Numbered from the stretch's first letter, positions 39,501 through 48,562 are shown. The stretch: 64,000 bases of DNA from Microbispora hainanensis (GCF_036186745.1 NZ_CP108086.1:744001-808000); one strand, 5' to 3'. Notes: generated by a model not told the origin, from the letters alone. Numbers and translations are program-made.

Positions 39501-40185
39501 GGGAACGTCGGGGACACCGGGAGCCGGGCGTGGGACGCCGGGGACGGCGCAAGCAGCGTCGCAGAGTGCGTCACCGGGAGCAGCTCCCGGGGCGTCACCC
39601 GGAGCAGCGCCAGGTGCGTCGGCAGGCACGATGCCCGGGGCATTCTTGGGTGCGTCGCTGGGAGCGTCGGCGGGCACGCTGCCCGGGGCGTCGCTGGGGT
39701 CGGCGCTGGGAGCGTCGGCAAGCACGCTGCTGGGGGCGTCTCTGGGAGGGGCGTTGGGGATGGCACCGGGGACCGCGCCGGGGTTGTTGCTCGCGACCGG
39801 GCAGGTGCTGCCCCTCTCCAGCGTGCACCGCCTCGCCCGCACCTCAACCCTGGTCCGGATCGTCATGAACGCCGACGGGCAAGTCCTCGACATGGGCCGC
39901 AAAGTCCGTCTGGCCACCCCCGCCCAACGCCGGGCCATCTACGCCCGCTATGACACCTGCTGGATCGACGGCTGCCCGCTCCCGGCGACCATGTGCCAGA
40001 TCGACCACGCCGACAACTGGAGCACCGGCGGCCTCACGGACCTGAAGCTGCTGGGACCGGCCTGCCAGTTCCACAACCGCGACCGCTACCAGCACCCCGA
40101 CCGCTACACCCGCCGCAACGTAGGCGAAGACCGCTGGGCCTTCACCTACCACCGCCTCGGAAGAACCCGACGACTACACGAGTAA
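36565..40185 (+). CDS. Giant DUF222/13E12-family HNH endonuclease-domain protein with low-complexity expansions
   Basis: 1206 residues, about two to three times the usual size of DUF222-HNH proteins. ATG chosen for the GGAAGG ribosome site. Residues ~246-476 are DUF222 (13E12 repeat) and ~1131-1175 the HNH nuclease with CWIDGCPLPATMCQIDHADNW and CQFHNRDRY. Between and before these lie long Ala/Asp/Gly/Thr/Pro-rich segments: Ala-Asp-Gly runs at 60-240, DPT repeats at ~495-516, acidic Ala/Asp/Glu region to ~900, APSNTAPSNTAPSG and a GASLGASAGTLPGAS block at ~1010-1075. Family members are repeated, mobile-like elements in actinobacteria; true activity is uncertain. Confidence 0.85.
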   Translation: MDLFDIDPERLRHSNDADGEWWDRLIANSPLWSSDGSSAREPFPIINFGLRQRADASVVESVDDPSADVPGTDTDSATNDGADATSGAATGTNAAGVSGAGTDGADANAARWTADSAGSDAGAARGAADRAAAAGADAAGADGTRAHAARGAADSAAFAGANVGGANGAGANAARETAEDAAPAGANGSGSGASADGTGAAGSGSGASADGARAGGSGAGAGASGGVGGRGRGRGRGRVRSSWVVVGSVREVAQELALTPLPDDVDVCLAEAEELLFARDRITSALADRVGRVHRAGQAKQHGHASTRCWLRTSGGMTVGGAGRLLTLGAELPRLPKVREKFAAGELAAGVVEAICAAVAGLSDEQAGLAEPILVDLARKAGAAEVAKAGRHLRAVLDPDGEERDERADYGRRFLRVRTSKGGGVEGEFYLPREAGARLMALLQAYAKLRAQGDDRPLTVRQADALIALLEQKIAAELLVVVSAESLPTDPDNTDPTDPTDPTDPTDPTDPTDPTDDNPYPADPATQDPAAPATEDTDPATQDPADPATDDPADHVEDARDAEGFEEGREHTGDFAPGESDDLDAAEAEAGAGAGSNADADGAADACTESAADTVAPAPVEAADNASDAMSGPGHPSGADGPDGFDTPEADVTSDYTPDATGSSEAPSEAVATGDCDSDAESADDPTGAEGAASGVMGDPGAAGGTDHPAADGTGDRAPGEAGADAGAESAENTAAPAPAKAASTGSPSDGAAADACDIAEADASGVGMAETDLAAASATATDPASASARGSRDAAPGHSDEESCGCGVGGRGTGERRPGECELRSTARTACAEGDHTMNADSAEDDDTANTSSAESDETAPAKGDGSDRGAARSGATHARRGTPAWPAHGGGHWHTAPSNTAPSNTAPSGATASDAPPSQAAPSQAAPSEATRPDPPPEDVSARHTHAGPRPAGDCRHGHSMCRCDGEARCCCATGATGTSGTPGAGRGTPGTAQAASQSASPGAAPGASPGAAPGASAGTMPGAFLGASLGASAGTLPGASLGSALGASASTLLGASLGGALGMAPGTAPGLLLATGQVLPLSSVHRLARTSTLVRIVMNADGQVLDMGRKVRLATPAQRRAIYARYDTCWIDGCPLPATMCQIDHADNWSTGGLTDLKLLGPACQFHNRDRYQHPDRYTRRNVGEDRWAFTYHRLGRTRRLHE
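38040..38112. repeat. 9-bp coding repeat (DPT) in the HNH gene
   Basis: About seven copies of GACCCCACC encode DPTDPT repeats; an interrupted copy precedes and follows. Other coding minisatellites in the same gene lie at ~39250-39370 and ~39580-39780. Confidence 0.9.
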
Positions 40186-40570
40186 GACGCGGGGCACACA
40201 GGGAGCGCGACGCGGCACCGAGCGACGCACAGGCAGGCCCGAGCGACGCACAGACAGGCCCAGCGGCTGCGCGAGTGAGGCGAGAGGCACAGAGGGCAAC
40301 GCACAGGGCAGGCCCAGGCTGACTCGCGGACAGACGTCGAGCTCCCCCAGGCAGGTCTTGACGCTCTTGACGGCTCTGGTCACCGCCTCGCGGGCCGTGG
40401 CCCGCCGTTCCGACGCGCGAATCTGACCGCTCTGGGCCGCCGCGACGCGGGTCTCACGGGGGCCGCCCAAGGGCGCAAGTGTCCCAGAATCCAGTGCAAC
40501 ATGCATGCAACTCTCTGACCGACCCACCCTTCAATAGATGCTGGTTACAGCCTACTTTGCCGACTCACGA
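40186..40570. repeat. Gene-poor stretch with a 21-bp tandem duplication
   Basis: CGAGCGACGCACAGGCAGGC with a final C (40219-40239) is repeated once with a single change (40240-40260). The rest of this 385-bp stretch shows no supported gene; ORFs on the minus strand have poor starts. TGCAACATGCATGCAAC near 40495 is a short internal direct repeat around ATGCAT. Confidence 0.7.
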
Positions 40571-40617
40571 TTGACGAGTGATCGCAGACATGCCTACGAT
40601 GTGTGCGTTTTACACAT
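40571..40617 (+). promoter_or_regulatory. Promoter and overlapping palindromic operator of the FAD monooxygenase
   Basis: TTGACG (40571-40576), 18-bp spacer, TACGAT (40595-40600). ATGTGTGCGTTTTACACAT (40599-40617) has perfect 6-bp arms around seven bases and overlaps the -10 end, a repressor position. No regulator gene is adjacent on this side. Confidence 0.55.
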
Positions 40618-40669
40618 AATTTCAGTGGACGGCCGAGCCGTCCCGAGGCATGCGAAAGAGGAGCCGGAC

Positions 40670-42226
40670 ATGACCGACACCGACGTCGAGGTGATCATCA
40701 GCGGAGCCGGGGCGGCCGGGGAGACCCTCGCGATCGACCTGGCCCGCCGGGGCGTGAGCTTCCTGCTGATCGACAAGGCCGCCCGCCCGTTCGCGGGGTC
40801 ACGTGGCAAGGGCATCCAGCCGCGTACCCAGGAGGTGTTCGAGGACCTCGGTGTGATCGACAAGATCGTCGCCTCCGGCGGCGAATATCCGCCCCAGCGC
40901 CTCTACACCGCCGACGGCCCGATCGACAGGGCGATGACCGACATGACCGGCCCGACTCCGTACGAGCCCTATCGGATGGCGCTGCTGGTCCCGCAGTTCC
41001 TCACCGAGCGCAGGCTGCGCGAGCGGCTGGCCGAGCTCGGCCACGCCCCGCACTACGACCACGAGCTGGTCGGCTTCGACCAGGACGACGACGGCGTGAA
41101 CGCCCGCATCCTCACTCCGGCCGGTACGCGCACCGTGCGCGCCCGCTATCTGGTGGGCGCCGACGGTGGGTCGAGCTTCGTACGCAAGGCCCTGGGAGTG
41201 GCCTTCGACGGCGCCACTCTCGGGGTGCGCGCCCTGGTGGCCGATGTGGTCGTCGAAGGGCTCTCGTTCGACGCGTGGCACCGCTGGGGGCGGGGAGCAG
41301 ACGACCAGCTCATGCTGTGCCCGCTCTACGGCACCGAGATGTTCCAGCTCCAGGCGCCGATCCCCTTCGACGTGGACGTCGACCTGTCCGCGCACGGCCT
41401 GACCGAGCTGGTGCGCGAGCGCACCGGCCGCGACGACGTGGTGATCCGCTCGGTCCCGTGGGCCTCGGCGTACGAGATGAACGCCCGCCTGGCGGGGACC
41501 TACCAGGCCGGACGGGTGTTCCTGACCGGAGACGCGGCGCACGTCCACCCGCCGACCGGCGGGCAGGGGCTCAACACCAGCGTGCAGGACGCCTACAACC
41601 TGGGCTGGAAGCTCGCCGCCGTACTCGACGGCGCCCCGGAGCGGCTGCTGGCGTCGTACGAGAAGGAGCGCCGCCCGGTCGCGGAGGCGGTGCTCGGCCT
41701 GTCGACACGGCTGCTCGACGCGGCCAAGCAGGGCGACATCAACCGCAAGCGGGACGTCTCCCAGCTCGACCTCGGCTACCCCGGCTCGCCGCTCACTCTC
41801 ACCGACCCCCTGCGAAGCGCGGGCGTGCTCGCCGGCCACCGCGCCCCCGACGCGCCCGTCACCGGTGCCGGAGGCCTGCCCACACGCCTGTTCTCGCTCT
41901 TCCGGGGCACCCACTGGACACTGATCGGCTACGACGTGCCCGCGGGCGACGCCCCCGCCGCCCGGCGCGGCGTGCACGTGCACACCATCGGCGAACGCGG
42001 CGACATCGCGGACACCGGCCACCACGTGCGCGACGGTTACGGACTCGTCTCCGGGGAGTGGGTCCTGGTGCGCCCCGACGGCTACGTCGCCGCCGTGACC
42101 GCCGATCTGGACGTCGTCGACGCCTACCTCGAAACCCACCTGAACGTCACCGCGGCCGCACTCCCCCGGCAGGACGCGGTCTCCGCCGGAAACGACGTGG
42201 TCTCCGCCGGAAACACGGCATCGTGA
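40670..42226 (+). CDS. FAD-dependent aromatic-ring monooxygenase (PheA/TfdB, rifampicin-oxygenase-like)
   Basis: 518 residues; ATG preceded by AAAGAGGAG. Dinucleotide fold SGAGAAGETLAIDLARRGV, the DG motif YLVGADGGSSFVRKALG and the second FAD motif GRVFLTGDAAHVHPPTGGQG identify class A flavoprotein monooxygenases. A thioredoxin-like C-terminal domain is present (HWTLIGYDVPAG...). Such enzymes hydroxylate phenolic compounds, some inactivate rifamycins. The last residues hold a duplicated SAGN from a 21-bp repeat. Confidence 0.9.
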   Translation: MTDTDVEVIISGAGAAGETLAIDLARRGVSFLLIDKAARPFAGSRGKGIQPRTQEVFEDLGVIDKIVASGGEYPPQRLYTADGPIDRAMTDMTGPTPYEPYRMALLVPQFLTERRLRERLAELGHAPHYDHELVGFDQDDDGVNARILTPAGTRTVRARYLVGADGGSSFVRKALGVAFDGATLGVRALVADVVVEGLSFDAWHRWGRGADDQLMLCPLYGTEMFQLQAPIPFDVDVDLSAHGLTELVRERTGRDDVVIRSVPWASAYEMNARLAGTYQAGRVFLTGDAAHVHPPTGGQGLNTSVQDAYNLGWKLAAVLDGAPERLLASYEKERRPVAEAVLGLSTRLLDAAKQGDINRKRDVSQLDLGYPGSPLTLTDPLRSAGVLAGHRAPDAPVTGAGGLPTRLFSLFRGTHWTLIGYDVPAGDAPAARRGVHVHTIGERGDIADTGHHVRDGYGLVSGEWVLVRPDGYVAAVTADLDVVDAYLETHLNVTAAALPRQDAVSAGNDVVSAGNTAS

Positions 42227-42271
42227 TGAGCGGCGGTCCCCCGGCGGCCGGTATGGCCGCGAGCGGCCCGG

Positions 42272-43336
42272 TCAGGCGGACGGCGCGTACCAGAGGTCGG
42301 GCTCGCCCGGCACTCGGGTGACCATGTCCCGCTGCTCCAGCCACACCAGGTGGGCGAGCGTCTCGTTGTTGGCCGCCCGCCGCATGTGCGCGGGGATCTC
42401 CTCCCAGCCGCGCGACCAGGTGAGCCGGGTGGCGATGTCCCAGCAGGTGGAGCCGTCGCAGTCGGCCACGACGCGCTGCACCTCCGCCAGCCGCTCCTCG
42501 TGGTGCCCGATCACGTAGTCCACCCGCTTGGCCAGCTCAAGGAAGCGGTATTCGTGGGCGGGCAGCACCTCCTCGACATCGAGCTTGCCCACCGCCCGCA
42601 GCGCGTCGAGATAGTCGGCGAGCGGGTTGGCCGCCGACTGGGGATGCACGGCGACCATCGACGTGATCCGGGCGAGCACGTGGTCGCCGGAGAACAGCAG
42701 CCTGCGCTCCGGCTCCACGAAGCACAGGTGACCGGGCGAGTGGCCGGGGGTCCACATCGCCCGCAGGTCCCAGCCCGGCAGGTCGAGCCGGTCGCCGTCC
42801 TCGATGAGCCGGTCGGGCGTCGCCATCGTGACGAACTGCCGCAGCATGACCGACGCCCCGGCGAGCTCCTGCGCCGTCATGTCCGGAACTCCGCACCTGA
42901 CCAGCAGGGACCGCTCCCGCTGCACGAGCGAGTCGATCGCCGATTCGTCATAGCGGTCGTGCACGATGCGGGCGTCGGCCGGGTGGAGCCCGATCCAGGC
43001 GCCGGACGCCTCCCGGATCCGCCCGGCCAGGCCGTAGTGGTCCGGATGGATGTGGGTGACCAGCACGGCCTTCACGTCCGTGATCTCATATCCGGCCGTG
43101 GCGAGCCCCGCGACGAGCGCGCCGTACGCCTCCTCGGTGTTCCATCCGGCGTCGATGATCACGACCCCGTCCGGGACCTCCAGGGCGTAGACGAGGACGT
43201 AGCGCAGCGGGTTGATGGGGATCGGGACGGGAATCGACCACAGCCCCGGCCGCACCCGCTCGACCTCGGGCAGGCTCCCGCCCAGCCACGCCGCGCGCTG
43301 CGCCTCGTTCGCCGCGGTCACGATCACCTTGCTCAT
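42272..43336 (-). CDS. MBL-fold metallo-hydrolase
   Basis: 354 residues. Metal ligands in THIHPDHYG (HxHxDH), the later GHSPGHLCF histidine and SGDHVLA aspartate and the closing LPAHEY. A C-terminal winged-helix-like region (~280-354) is typical of the LACTB2/RNase-like or glyoxalase II-like subgroup. Substrate unknown. Downstream of an ArsR-type regulator gene on the same strand. Confidence 0.88.
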   Translation of the reverse strand: MSKVIVTAANEAQRAAWLGGSLPEVERVRPGLWSIPVPIPINPLRYVLVYALEVPDGVVIIDAGWNTEEAYGALVAGLATAGYEITDVKAVLVTHIHPDHYGLAGRIREASGAWIGLHPADARIVHDRYDESAIDSLVQRERSLLVRCGVPDMTAQELAGASVMLRQFVTMATPDRLIEDGDRLDLPGWDLRAMWTPGHSPGHLCFVEPERRLLFSGDHVLARITSMVAVHPQSAANPLADYLDALRAVGKLDVEEVLPAHEYRFLELAKRVDYVIGHHEERLAEVQRVVADCDGSTCWDIATRLTWSRGWEEIPAHMRRAANNETLAHLVWLEQRDMVTRVPGEPDLWYAPSA

Positions 43337-43434
43337 CGGCTCCCCGCCCCTTTCGCAGCCCTGACGCTTGATTGTGCCGTGTAACCGAATTTCGTTCTAC
43401 AGGGGGTGCCTTCAGGGGGCGGGGCCGGTTGATG

Positions 43435-44043
43435 TCAGGCCGCCGGGTCCCGGCGCGGATGGGCCGCCAGCAACACCGCGACCGGACGCGCGTCCGGGTC
43501 GTCCCGATCCCGCTCGGCGGCCTCGAGGAGCATGGCCGACACCCGTTCGTAGAGGGACGCCACCGTCGCCGGCGACAGCCGTACGACCAGGTCGGACATC
43601 CCGGCGGCCTCGACCCACGCCTCGCTCCACAGGTCGCGCTCGCGCTCGAAGCTCTCGACGTCGGCAGTGAGCTTTTCGAGCTGACGCCACCGCAGGACCG
43701 CCGCGGCCTCCCTGCCCTCGGCCGGCGAAGCCGTCGCAGGCGTCGCGGGCGTCGCAGCCGTCGCGGCCGTCTCCACGTCGCTCCATGAGGTGAAGCGGTG
43801 GATCGCCCGCCATCGGCGCTCACGCCGGTCGCGCCGGTCGGGATCGGCCTCCACGAAGCCATACCTGGCGAGCTGGCGCAGGTGATAGCTGGTCGCGCCG
43901 GAGCTCTCGCCGAGGCGCCCGGCCAGCTCGGTCGCGGTCGCCGGGCCGTTCGTACGCAGTTCCCCCAGCAGCCGCACCCGCAACGGGTGGGCGACGGCCT
44001 TCAGCGCACGGGGATCGTCGACATGGAAGACCTCGTGGTCCAT
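43435..44043 (-). CDS. ArsR/HTH_20-type winged-helix regulator
   Basis: 202 residues. N-terminal winged helix ([43 protein letters not shown]) then a helical C-terminal domain with a short Ala/Thr/Pro repeat ([15 protein letters not shown]). No metal-binding cysteines are seen, so it senses something other than heavy metals. ATG chosen where similarity starts. An overlapping pair of palindromes lies just upstream. Confidence 0.87.
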   Translation of the reverse strand: MDHEVFHVDDPRALKAVAHPLRVRLLGELRTNGPATATELAGRLGESSGATSYHLRQLARYGFVEADPDRRDRRERRWRAIHRFTSWSDVETAATAATPATPATASPAEGREAAAVLRWRQLEKLTADVESFERERDLWSEAWVEAAGMSDLVVRLSPATVASLYERVSAMLLEAAERDRDDPDARPVAVLLAAHPRRDPAA

Positions 44044-44063
44044 GCCGGCCGACGCTACTCTTC

Positions 44064-44093
44064 GCAAAGGAATCTTTGCAAAAAGCCCTTTGC
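44064..44093. promoter_or_regulatory. Overlapping double palindrome, likely operator of the ArsR-type regulator
   Basis: GCAAAGGAATCTTTGC (44064-44079) and GCAAAAAGCCCTTTGC (44078-44093) share the central GC. Arms GCAAA/TTTGC with two registers allow two dimers side by side. It ends 20 bp before the regulator start. Confidence 0.65.
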
Positions 44094-44207
44094 GGAAATG
44101 TAAGTTTCAGTCACACCCCCTCGCAATGGCCGGTCAGGCGCGTCCCACCGCCCGCATCGTTGACGCCCGCGGAAAGCCGAAGGAAGCATGCGAGTCGCTT
44201 CCGACTT

Positions 44208-44221
44208 TGGGAGCGCTCCCA
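44208..44221. promoter_or_regulatory. CelR/CebR-type cellulose operator
   Basis: TGGGAGCGCTCCCA is a perfect 14-bp inverted repeat identical to the operator described for CelR of Thermobifida fusca. It lies 19 bp before the start of the cellulase gene, so cellobiose-relieved repression is expected. Confidence 0.9.
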
Positions 44222-44239
44222 CTCTCCCCGAGGACCACA

Positions 44240-46780
44240 GTGCTCAGACGAATCGGCATTCTCGCCGTGGCGGCGCTGGCCACGGCCTGCCTGACAGGCG
44301 CACCTCCCGCCACGGCGGAGGAGGGCCCGGAACAGATCCCCAACGGCACGTTCGACACCACCACAGACCCGTGGTGGCACACGGCGAACCTCGACTTCGA
44401 GCTGACCGACGGCCGTCTCTGCTCCGACGTCCCCGCGGGCACGATCAACCCCTGGGACGCGATCATCGGCGTCAACGACATCCCGCTGGTGAAGGACGAG
44501 ACCTACGCGTTCAGTTTCTTCGCCACCGCGGACCCCGGGAAGGTCGCCAGGGCGTACGTCCAGCTCCCGACCGACCCCTACACGCAGTATGTGTCGGCCG
44601 CTCCCGAGCTGAGCGTCTCGGGCAACACCTACAGCTACACGTTCACCTCGCCGGTCGACCTGCCCAACGCGCAGGTCGTCTTCCAGCTCGGCGGCAGCGC
44701 GACGGCATGGCGGTTCTGCGTTGACAACGTCTCCCTCAAGGGCGGGGCGCCGCCAGAGGTCTACACGCCCGACACCGGCCCCCGGGTCCGCGTGAACCAG
44801 GTGGCCTACCTGCCCAAGGGCCCCAAGAACGCCACCGTGGTCACCGACGCCACCGAGGCGCTGCCCTGGCAGCTCAAGAACTCCGCCGGCACCGTGGTCG
44901 CGCACGGCACGACCACCCCGCGCGGCGTCGACTCCAGCTCCGGGCAGAACGTCCACACGATCGACTTCAGCACGTACACGAAGGCCGGGACCGGCTACAC
45001 GCTGACCGCCGACGGCGAGACCAGCCGGCCGTTCGACATCAAGCCCGACGCGTACGCCGACCTCAAGCTCGACGCGTTGAAGTTCTACTACACCCAGCGC
45101 AGCGGGATCGCGATCGACGACGCCCTGCGTCCCGGCTACGGCCGTCCCGCCGGGCACGTGGGCGTCGCCCCCAACCAGGGCGACACGAACGTCCCCTGCC
45201 AGCCGGGGGTCTGCGACTACTCGCTCGACGTGTCCGGCGGCTGGTATGACGCGGGCGACCACGGCAAGTACGTCGTCAACGGCGGCATCTCGGTCGCGCA
45301 GCTCATGAGCGAGTTCGAGCGGACCAAGAACGCCGCGACCGCCAAGCCGATCGGCAGCCTGAACATCCCCGAGAGCGGCGACGACGTCCCCGACGTGCTC
45401 GACGAGGCCCGCTGGGAGCAGGAGTTCCTGCTGAAGATGCAGCGGCCCGACGGCATGGTCCACCACAAGATCCACGACGAGAACTGGACCGGCCTGCCGC
45501 TGCTGCCGCACCTGGACGCGCAGAAGCGGGAGCTGCACCCGGTCTCCACGGCCGCCACGCTCAACCTCGCCGCGACGGCCGCCCAGGCGGCGCGGATCTT
45601 CGCGCCGTACGACGCCGAGTTCGCCGCGAAGAACCTCACGGCGGCGAAGAAGGCGTGGACGGCGGCCAAGGCGCACCCGAACCTGCTCGCCTCCCCCTCC
45701 GACGGCGTCGGCGGCGGCACCTACGACGACGCGAACGTCAGCGACGAGTTCTACTGGGCGGCCGCCGAGCTCTACATCACCACCGGTGAGAAGGAGTACA
45801 AGGACTACGTCCTCGCCTCGCCGCTCCACACGGCCGACATCTGGAAGACGGGCGCCATGGACTGGGGCAACGTCGCCGCGCTCGGCCGCCTCGACCTGGC
45901 GACCGTGCCCAACGATCTGCCCGGCCGCGACGAGGTGCGCGCCTCCGTGGTGGCCGGCGCGGACAAGTACCTCGCCATACTGAAGGCCCACCCGTACGGC
46001 CTGCCGTACGACACGACGAACTACGACTGGGGATCGAACAGCATCGTCGTCAACAACCTGGTGGTCATCGCCACGGCCTATGACCTCACCGGCGACGTGA
46101 AGTACCGCGACGGCGTGCTGGAGGGCATCGACTACATCTTCGGCCGCAACGCGCTCAACCAGTCGTACGTGACCGGTTACGGCGAGGTGGCGTCGAAGAA
46201 CCAGCACACCAGGTGGTACGCCCACTCCCTGGACACCTCGCTGCCGAACCCGCCGCGCGGCACGCTCGCGGGCGGCCCCAACTCCGCCATCCAGGACCCG
46301 GTGGCCCAGGCGAAGCTCACGGGCTGCGTGGCGCAGTTCTGCTACATCGACGACATCGGCTCCTGGGCGACCAACGAGCTGACGATCAACTGGAACGCGC
46401 CGCTGTCGTGGATCTCGGCGTTCATCGCCGATCAGGGCGACGGCGCGGTCAAGGCCCCGGCCGGGTGCAAGGTCACCTACACCACGCACGGCTCGTGGCC
46501 GACGGGCTTCACCACCCAGCTCACGATCAAGAACACCGGCACGAAGGCGATCGAGGGCTGGTCGCTGAAGTGGTCGTTCCTGGGCGGTCAGACGATCGAC
46601 ATCGGCTGGAACGCCAAGTTCTCCCAGAAGGCGGCGACGGTGACCGCCTCGAACGAGTCGTACAACAAGACCATCAACCCGGGCCAGTCGATCACCTTCG
46701 GTTTCAACGGCAAGGCCGCGCCGGAGGCCAACCCCACGCCCGACCTGTTCACGCTGAACGGCGCCGCCTGCTCCGCCTGA
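44240..46780 (+). CDS. Secreted GH9 beta-1,4-glucanase with CBM4/9, Ig-like and CBM2 modules
   Basis: 846 residues from GTG. Signal peptide ~1-28; CBM4/9 ~30-165 ([20 protein letters not shown]); Ig-like CelD_N ~175-270; GH9 domain ~275-735 with catalytic D337 and D340 in YDAGDHGKY and acid E713 in [12 protein letters not shown]2 ~745-846 ([15 protein letters not shown] to LNGAACS). The architecture matches the Cel9B/E4-type cellulases that act on crystalline and amorphous cellulose. The start lies just beyond the CelR operator. No other cellulase gene is adjacent. Confidence 0.94.
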   Translation: MLRRIGILAVAALATACLTGAPPATAEEGPEQIPNGTFDTTTDPWWHTANLDFELTDGRLCSDVPAGTINPWDAIIGVNDIPLVKDETYAFSFFATADPGKVARAYVQLPTDPYTQYVSAAPELSVSGNTYSYTFTSPVDLPNAQVVFQLGGSATAWRFCVDNVSLKGGAPPEVYTPDTGPRVRVNQVAYLPKGPKNATVVTDATEALPWQLKNSAGTVVAHGTTTPRGVDSSSGQNVHTIDFSTYTKAGTGYTLTADGETSRPFDIKPDAYADLKLDALKFYYTQRSGIAIDDALRPGYGRPAGHVGVAPNQGDTNVPCQPGVCDYSLDVSGGWYDAGDHGKYVVNGGISVAQLMSEFERTKNAATAKPIGSLNIPESGDDVPDVLDEARWEQEFLLKMQRPDGMVHHKIHDENWTGLPLLPHLDAQKRELHPVSTAATLNLAATAAQAARIFAPYDAEFAAKNLTAAKKAWTAAKAHPNLLASPSDGVGGGTYDDANVSDEFYWAAAELYITTGEKEYKDYVLASPLHTADIWKTGAMDWGNVAALGRLDLATVPNDLPGRDEVRASVVAGADKYLAILKAHPYGLPYDTTNYDWGSNSIVVNNLVVIATAYDLTGDVKYRDGVLEGIDYIFGRNALNQSYVTGYGEVASKNQHTRWYAHSLDTSLPNPPRGTLAGGPNSAIQDPVAQAKLTGCVAQFCYIDDIGSWATNELTINWNAPLSWISAFIADQGDGAVKAPAGCKVTYTTHGSWPTGFTTQLTIKNTGTKAIEGWSLKWSFLGGQTIDIGWNAKFSQKAATVTASNESYNKTINPGQSITFGFNGKAAPEANPTPDLFTLNGAACSA

Positions 46781-46802
46781 CGGCCCGCCGCCTCTGAAGA
46801 CC

Positions 46803-46834
46803 CCGGCCGCCGCCTCAGCAGAGGCGGCGGCCGG
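46803..46834. terminator. Perfect hairpin terminator after the cellulase
   Basis: CCGGCCGCCGCCTC pairs perfectly with GAGGCGGCGGCCGG around AGCA, followed by TT. Serves the cellulase and possibly the convergent DUF2283 operon. Confidence 0.9.
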
Positions 46835-46857
46835 TTCCACGTCGTCGGCAGGCCCAT

Positions 46858-46903
46858 CACAAAAGAACTCAGCGCAAAAGAACTCAGCACAAAGAGAATT
46901 CAG
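46858..46903. repeat. 15-bp tandem repeat at the 3' end of the DUF2283 gene
   Basis: Three units of CACAAAAGAACTCAG / CGCAAAAGAACTCAG / CACAAAGAGAATTCAG. It is notably A-rich for this genome. Confidence 0.85.
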
Positions 46904-47232
46904 CGCAGGTGCGGCTCGTAGGGCGGCAGGCTGGAACCGCCCGGCCCGCCCCCGTCCCCGCCGTCGTCCCCGCCGTCTCCTTCGCCTGCCTGGTCGCCGG
47001 CATCATCGCCGGCATCGTCGTCGGCCAGGGCGAGGACCTCCGGCCGCAGGACGCGCGACGCGCCGAGCACCTCGATGCCCAGCAGCCGCCCCTCCCGGTC
47101 CAGGTCCAGCACGATCTCCCCGCGCAGGTCGTCGTCCTCGACCTCGATCTGGGTGACCGCCTCTCCCTCACCGATCTCGTCGACCAGGTAGATGTAGGCG
47201 ACGTTGTTCTCCCTGTCGTGCTCGATTCGCAC
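46900..47232 (-). CDS. DUF2283 protein, candidate immunity/antitoxin
   Basis: 110 residues. The first ~65 (MRIEHDRENNVAYIYLVDEI, DLDREGRLLGIEVLGASRVL) are a DUF2283 domain; the rest is an acidic Asp/Gly-rich tail. DUF2283 proteins often pair with small RelE/BrnT-like or DUF4258 nucleases. It starts 18 bp after the WXG100-like toxin gene whose C-terminus is DUF4258-like, the usual place for an immunity gene. Function inferred. Confidence 0.8.
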   Translation of the reverse strand: MRIEHDRENNVAYIYLVDEIGEGEAVTQIEVEDDDLRGEIVLDLDREGRLLGIEVLGASRVLRPEVLALADDDAGDDAGDQAGEGDGGDDGGDGGGPGGSSLPPYEPHLR

Positions 47233-47250
47233 GTCAGACTCCCCCGCCCA

Positions 47251-48222
47251 CTAGTTCCTTCTTTTCTTCTTGCGGATGACAGTGATCACGTTATCGGTCT
47301 TGTCGTTCACGACGACCTTCAGCTTGTCCGTCTCATAGACGGAGGTGCCGGGTTCGTGGCCACGGCTCCTCCGGCCGTTCGCCTTGACGTCGTCGATCAT
47401 GTCGTCGCTGAAACCACGCTGGCTCTGGCGCTGCTCGCTGTGGGAGGTCCGGCCGTCGTCCCTGGCACTGGCGCCACCCCCGCCACCGCTACGGCGTCCG
47501 CCCCCGCCGCGGCGCCCGTTGCCGCCGCTCCTGGCGTTCTTGTTGCTGCGCCCCATGAGCGCCAGGCCGTCCTGCGGGGACCGGCCGGCCGCCGCGCGGG
47601 GACCCACCGTCCCCCGGGCCGGGATGCGGTGACCCGCGCCGGCGAACGCGGGGACCGGCCCTCCTCCGCCCGGGCGGCGCAGGCCTTCGAGGATCCGGCG
47701 GAACTGCTCGGTGACCCGGCGGTCGAGCGCGGGGGCCAGCACCCGTCCGGCGCCCTCGGCGCCCTCCCGCTGGATCTTCCCGATGGCGGCGCGGGAGCGG
47801 AACATCTCCGCCGCGGCCAGTGCCGCGCCGAGCGGGCCACCGGACAGGTACGCCCTGGCCACCCGTACGGTCGTGTAGACGGCGGTCGAGGCCACCGCGA
47901 CCTTCACGCCGGTCGTCAGCCAGGCGGTGTTGTCGAGCACGGCAGGGGCCAGCCGCGCGGCGGCGGCCGCCCGGCTCAGGTGCCCGCCCTCGCCGCCCGT
48001 CTCGTTCCAGTAGCCGGCCAGCGCGTTCGCCGACCTGCCGCGATAGACCTCACCCGTCCCCGCGATCGTGGCGTTCGCCGCCGCACCGGACCGGTCGGTG
48101 CCCGCGAGCACGGTCCGCCAGGCGTCTGCGTCCTTGCGGATCTCGTCCTCGTCGACGTTCGGCCAGGGCATGCCGAGCATGCTCAGCATCACGTCCACCT
48201 GCGGAGGAACCGTCACACCCAT
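47251..48222 (-). CDS. WXG100-like putative toxin with a DUF4258-like C-terminal domain
   Basis: 323 residues. The N-terminal ~100 are helical with ESX/WXG100-like spacing (YRGRSANALAGYWNETGG); hydrophobic helices at ~105-140; a Gly/Arg/Ser-rich linker at ~215-262; and a C-terminal basic domain of ~62 residues (HSEQRQSQRGFSDDMIDDV ... VVVNDKTDNVITVIRKKKR) like DUF4258/BrnT RNases. The order is that of polymorphic toxins exported by a type VII system. Neighbours: an ESX-like small protein 13 bp upstream and DUF2283 18 bp downstream. Activity not proven. Confidence 0.75.
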   Translation of the reverse strand: MGVTVPPQVDVMLSMLGMPWPNVDEDEIRKDADAWRTVLAGTDRSGAAANATIAGTGEVYRGRSANALAGYWNETGGEGGHLSRAAAAARLAPAVLDNTAWLTTGVKVAVASTAVYTTVRVARAYLSGGPLGAALAAAEMFRSRAAIGKIQREGAEGAGRVLAPALDRRVTEQFRRILEGLRRPGGGGPVPAFAGAGHRIPARGTVGPRAAAGRSPQDGLALMGRSNKNARSGGNGRRGGGGRRSGGGGGASARDDGRTSHSEQRQSQRGFSDDMIDDVKANGRRSRGHEPGTSVYETDKLKVVVNDKTDNVITVIRKKKRRN

Positions 48223-48235
48223 CGCGGGGCCCCCG

Positions 48236-48562
48236 TCACGCCCACTGCTCGCCGTACAGGTCGCGGGACCGCGTCAGGCTCGCGTCCTCGGCCTCGCCGA
48301 CGCGGGCGCTCACCCTGCCCAGCCCGTCGCCGGTGTCGGCCATCGCCGCGGACAGACCGGTCAGCGCCTCCACCCCCAGAAGCGTGCACTCGGCGTACGG
48401 CCCGGTCAGCATGCCGAGCAGGCCGTCGTCCTGCCAGGCCGCGCCCCCGAGCCCGCGTTCCCTGAGCCGGCGCAGCGCGGCGGCGTAGTCCTCACCGTGC
48501 ACCCGCATCCGGGAGGCGTCCTGCCTCATCCGGTCGTGGATGATCTCCAGTCCCGACTCCAT
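48236..48562 (-). CDS. Small ESX/EspC-like helical protein
   Basis: 108 residues, nearly all helical, with repeated heptad-like patterns (IIHDRMRQDASRMRVHGEDYAAAL, LTGLSAAMADTGDGLGRVSARV) like DUF2580/EspC or WXG100 proteins. It opens the toxin operon and may be the secretion partner of the toxin. Confidence 0.75.
   Translation of the reverse strand: MESGLEIIHDRMRQDASRMRVHGEDYAAALRRLRERGLGGAAWQDDGLLGMLTGPYAECTLLGVEALTGLSAAMADTGDGLGRVSARVGEAEDASLTRSRDLYGEQWA

Noticed and set aside
40174..40527. Minus-strand ORF after the HNH gene
   Set aside because: Overlaps the HNH 3' end and is made of the 21-bp repeat; no domain or ribosome site.
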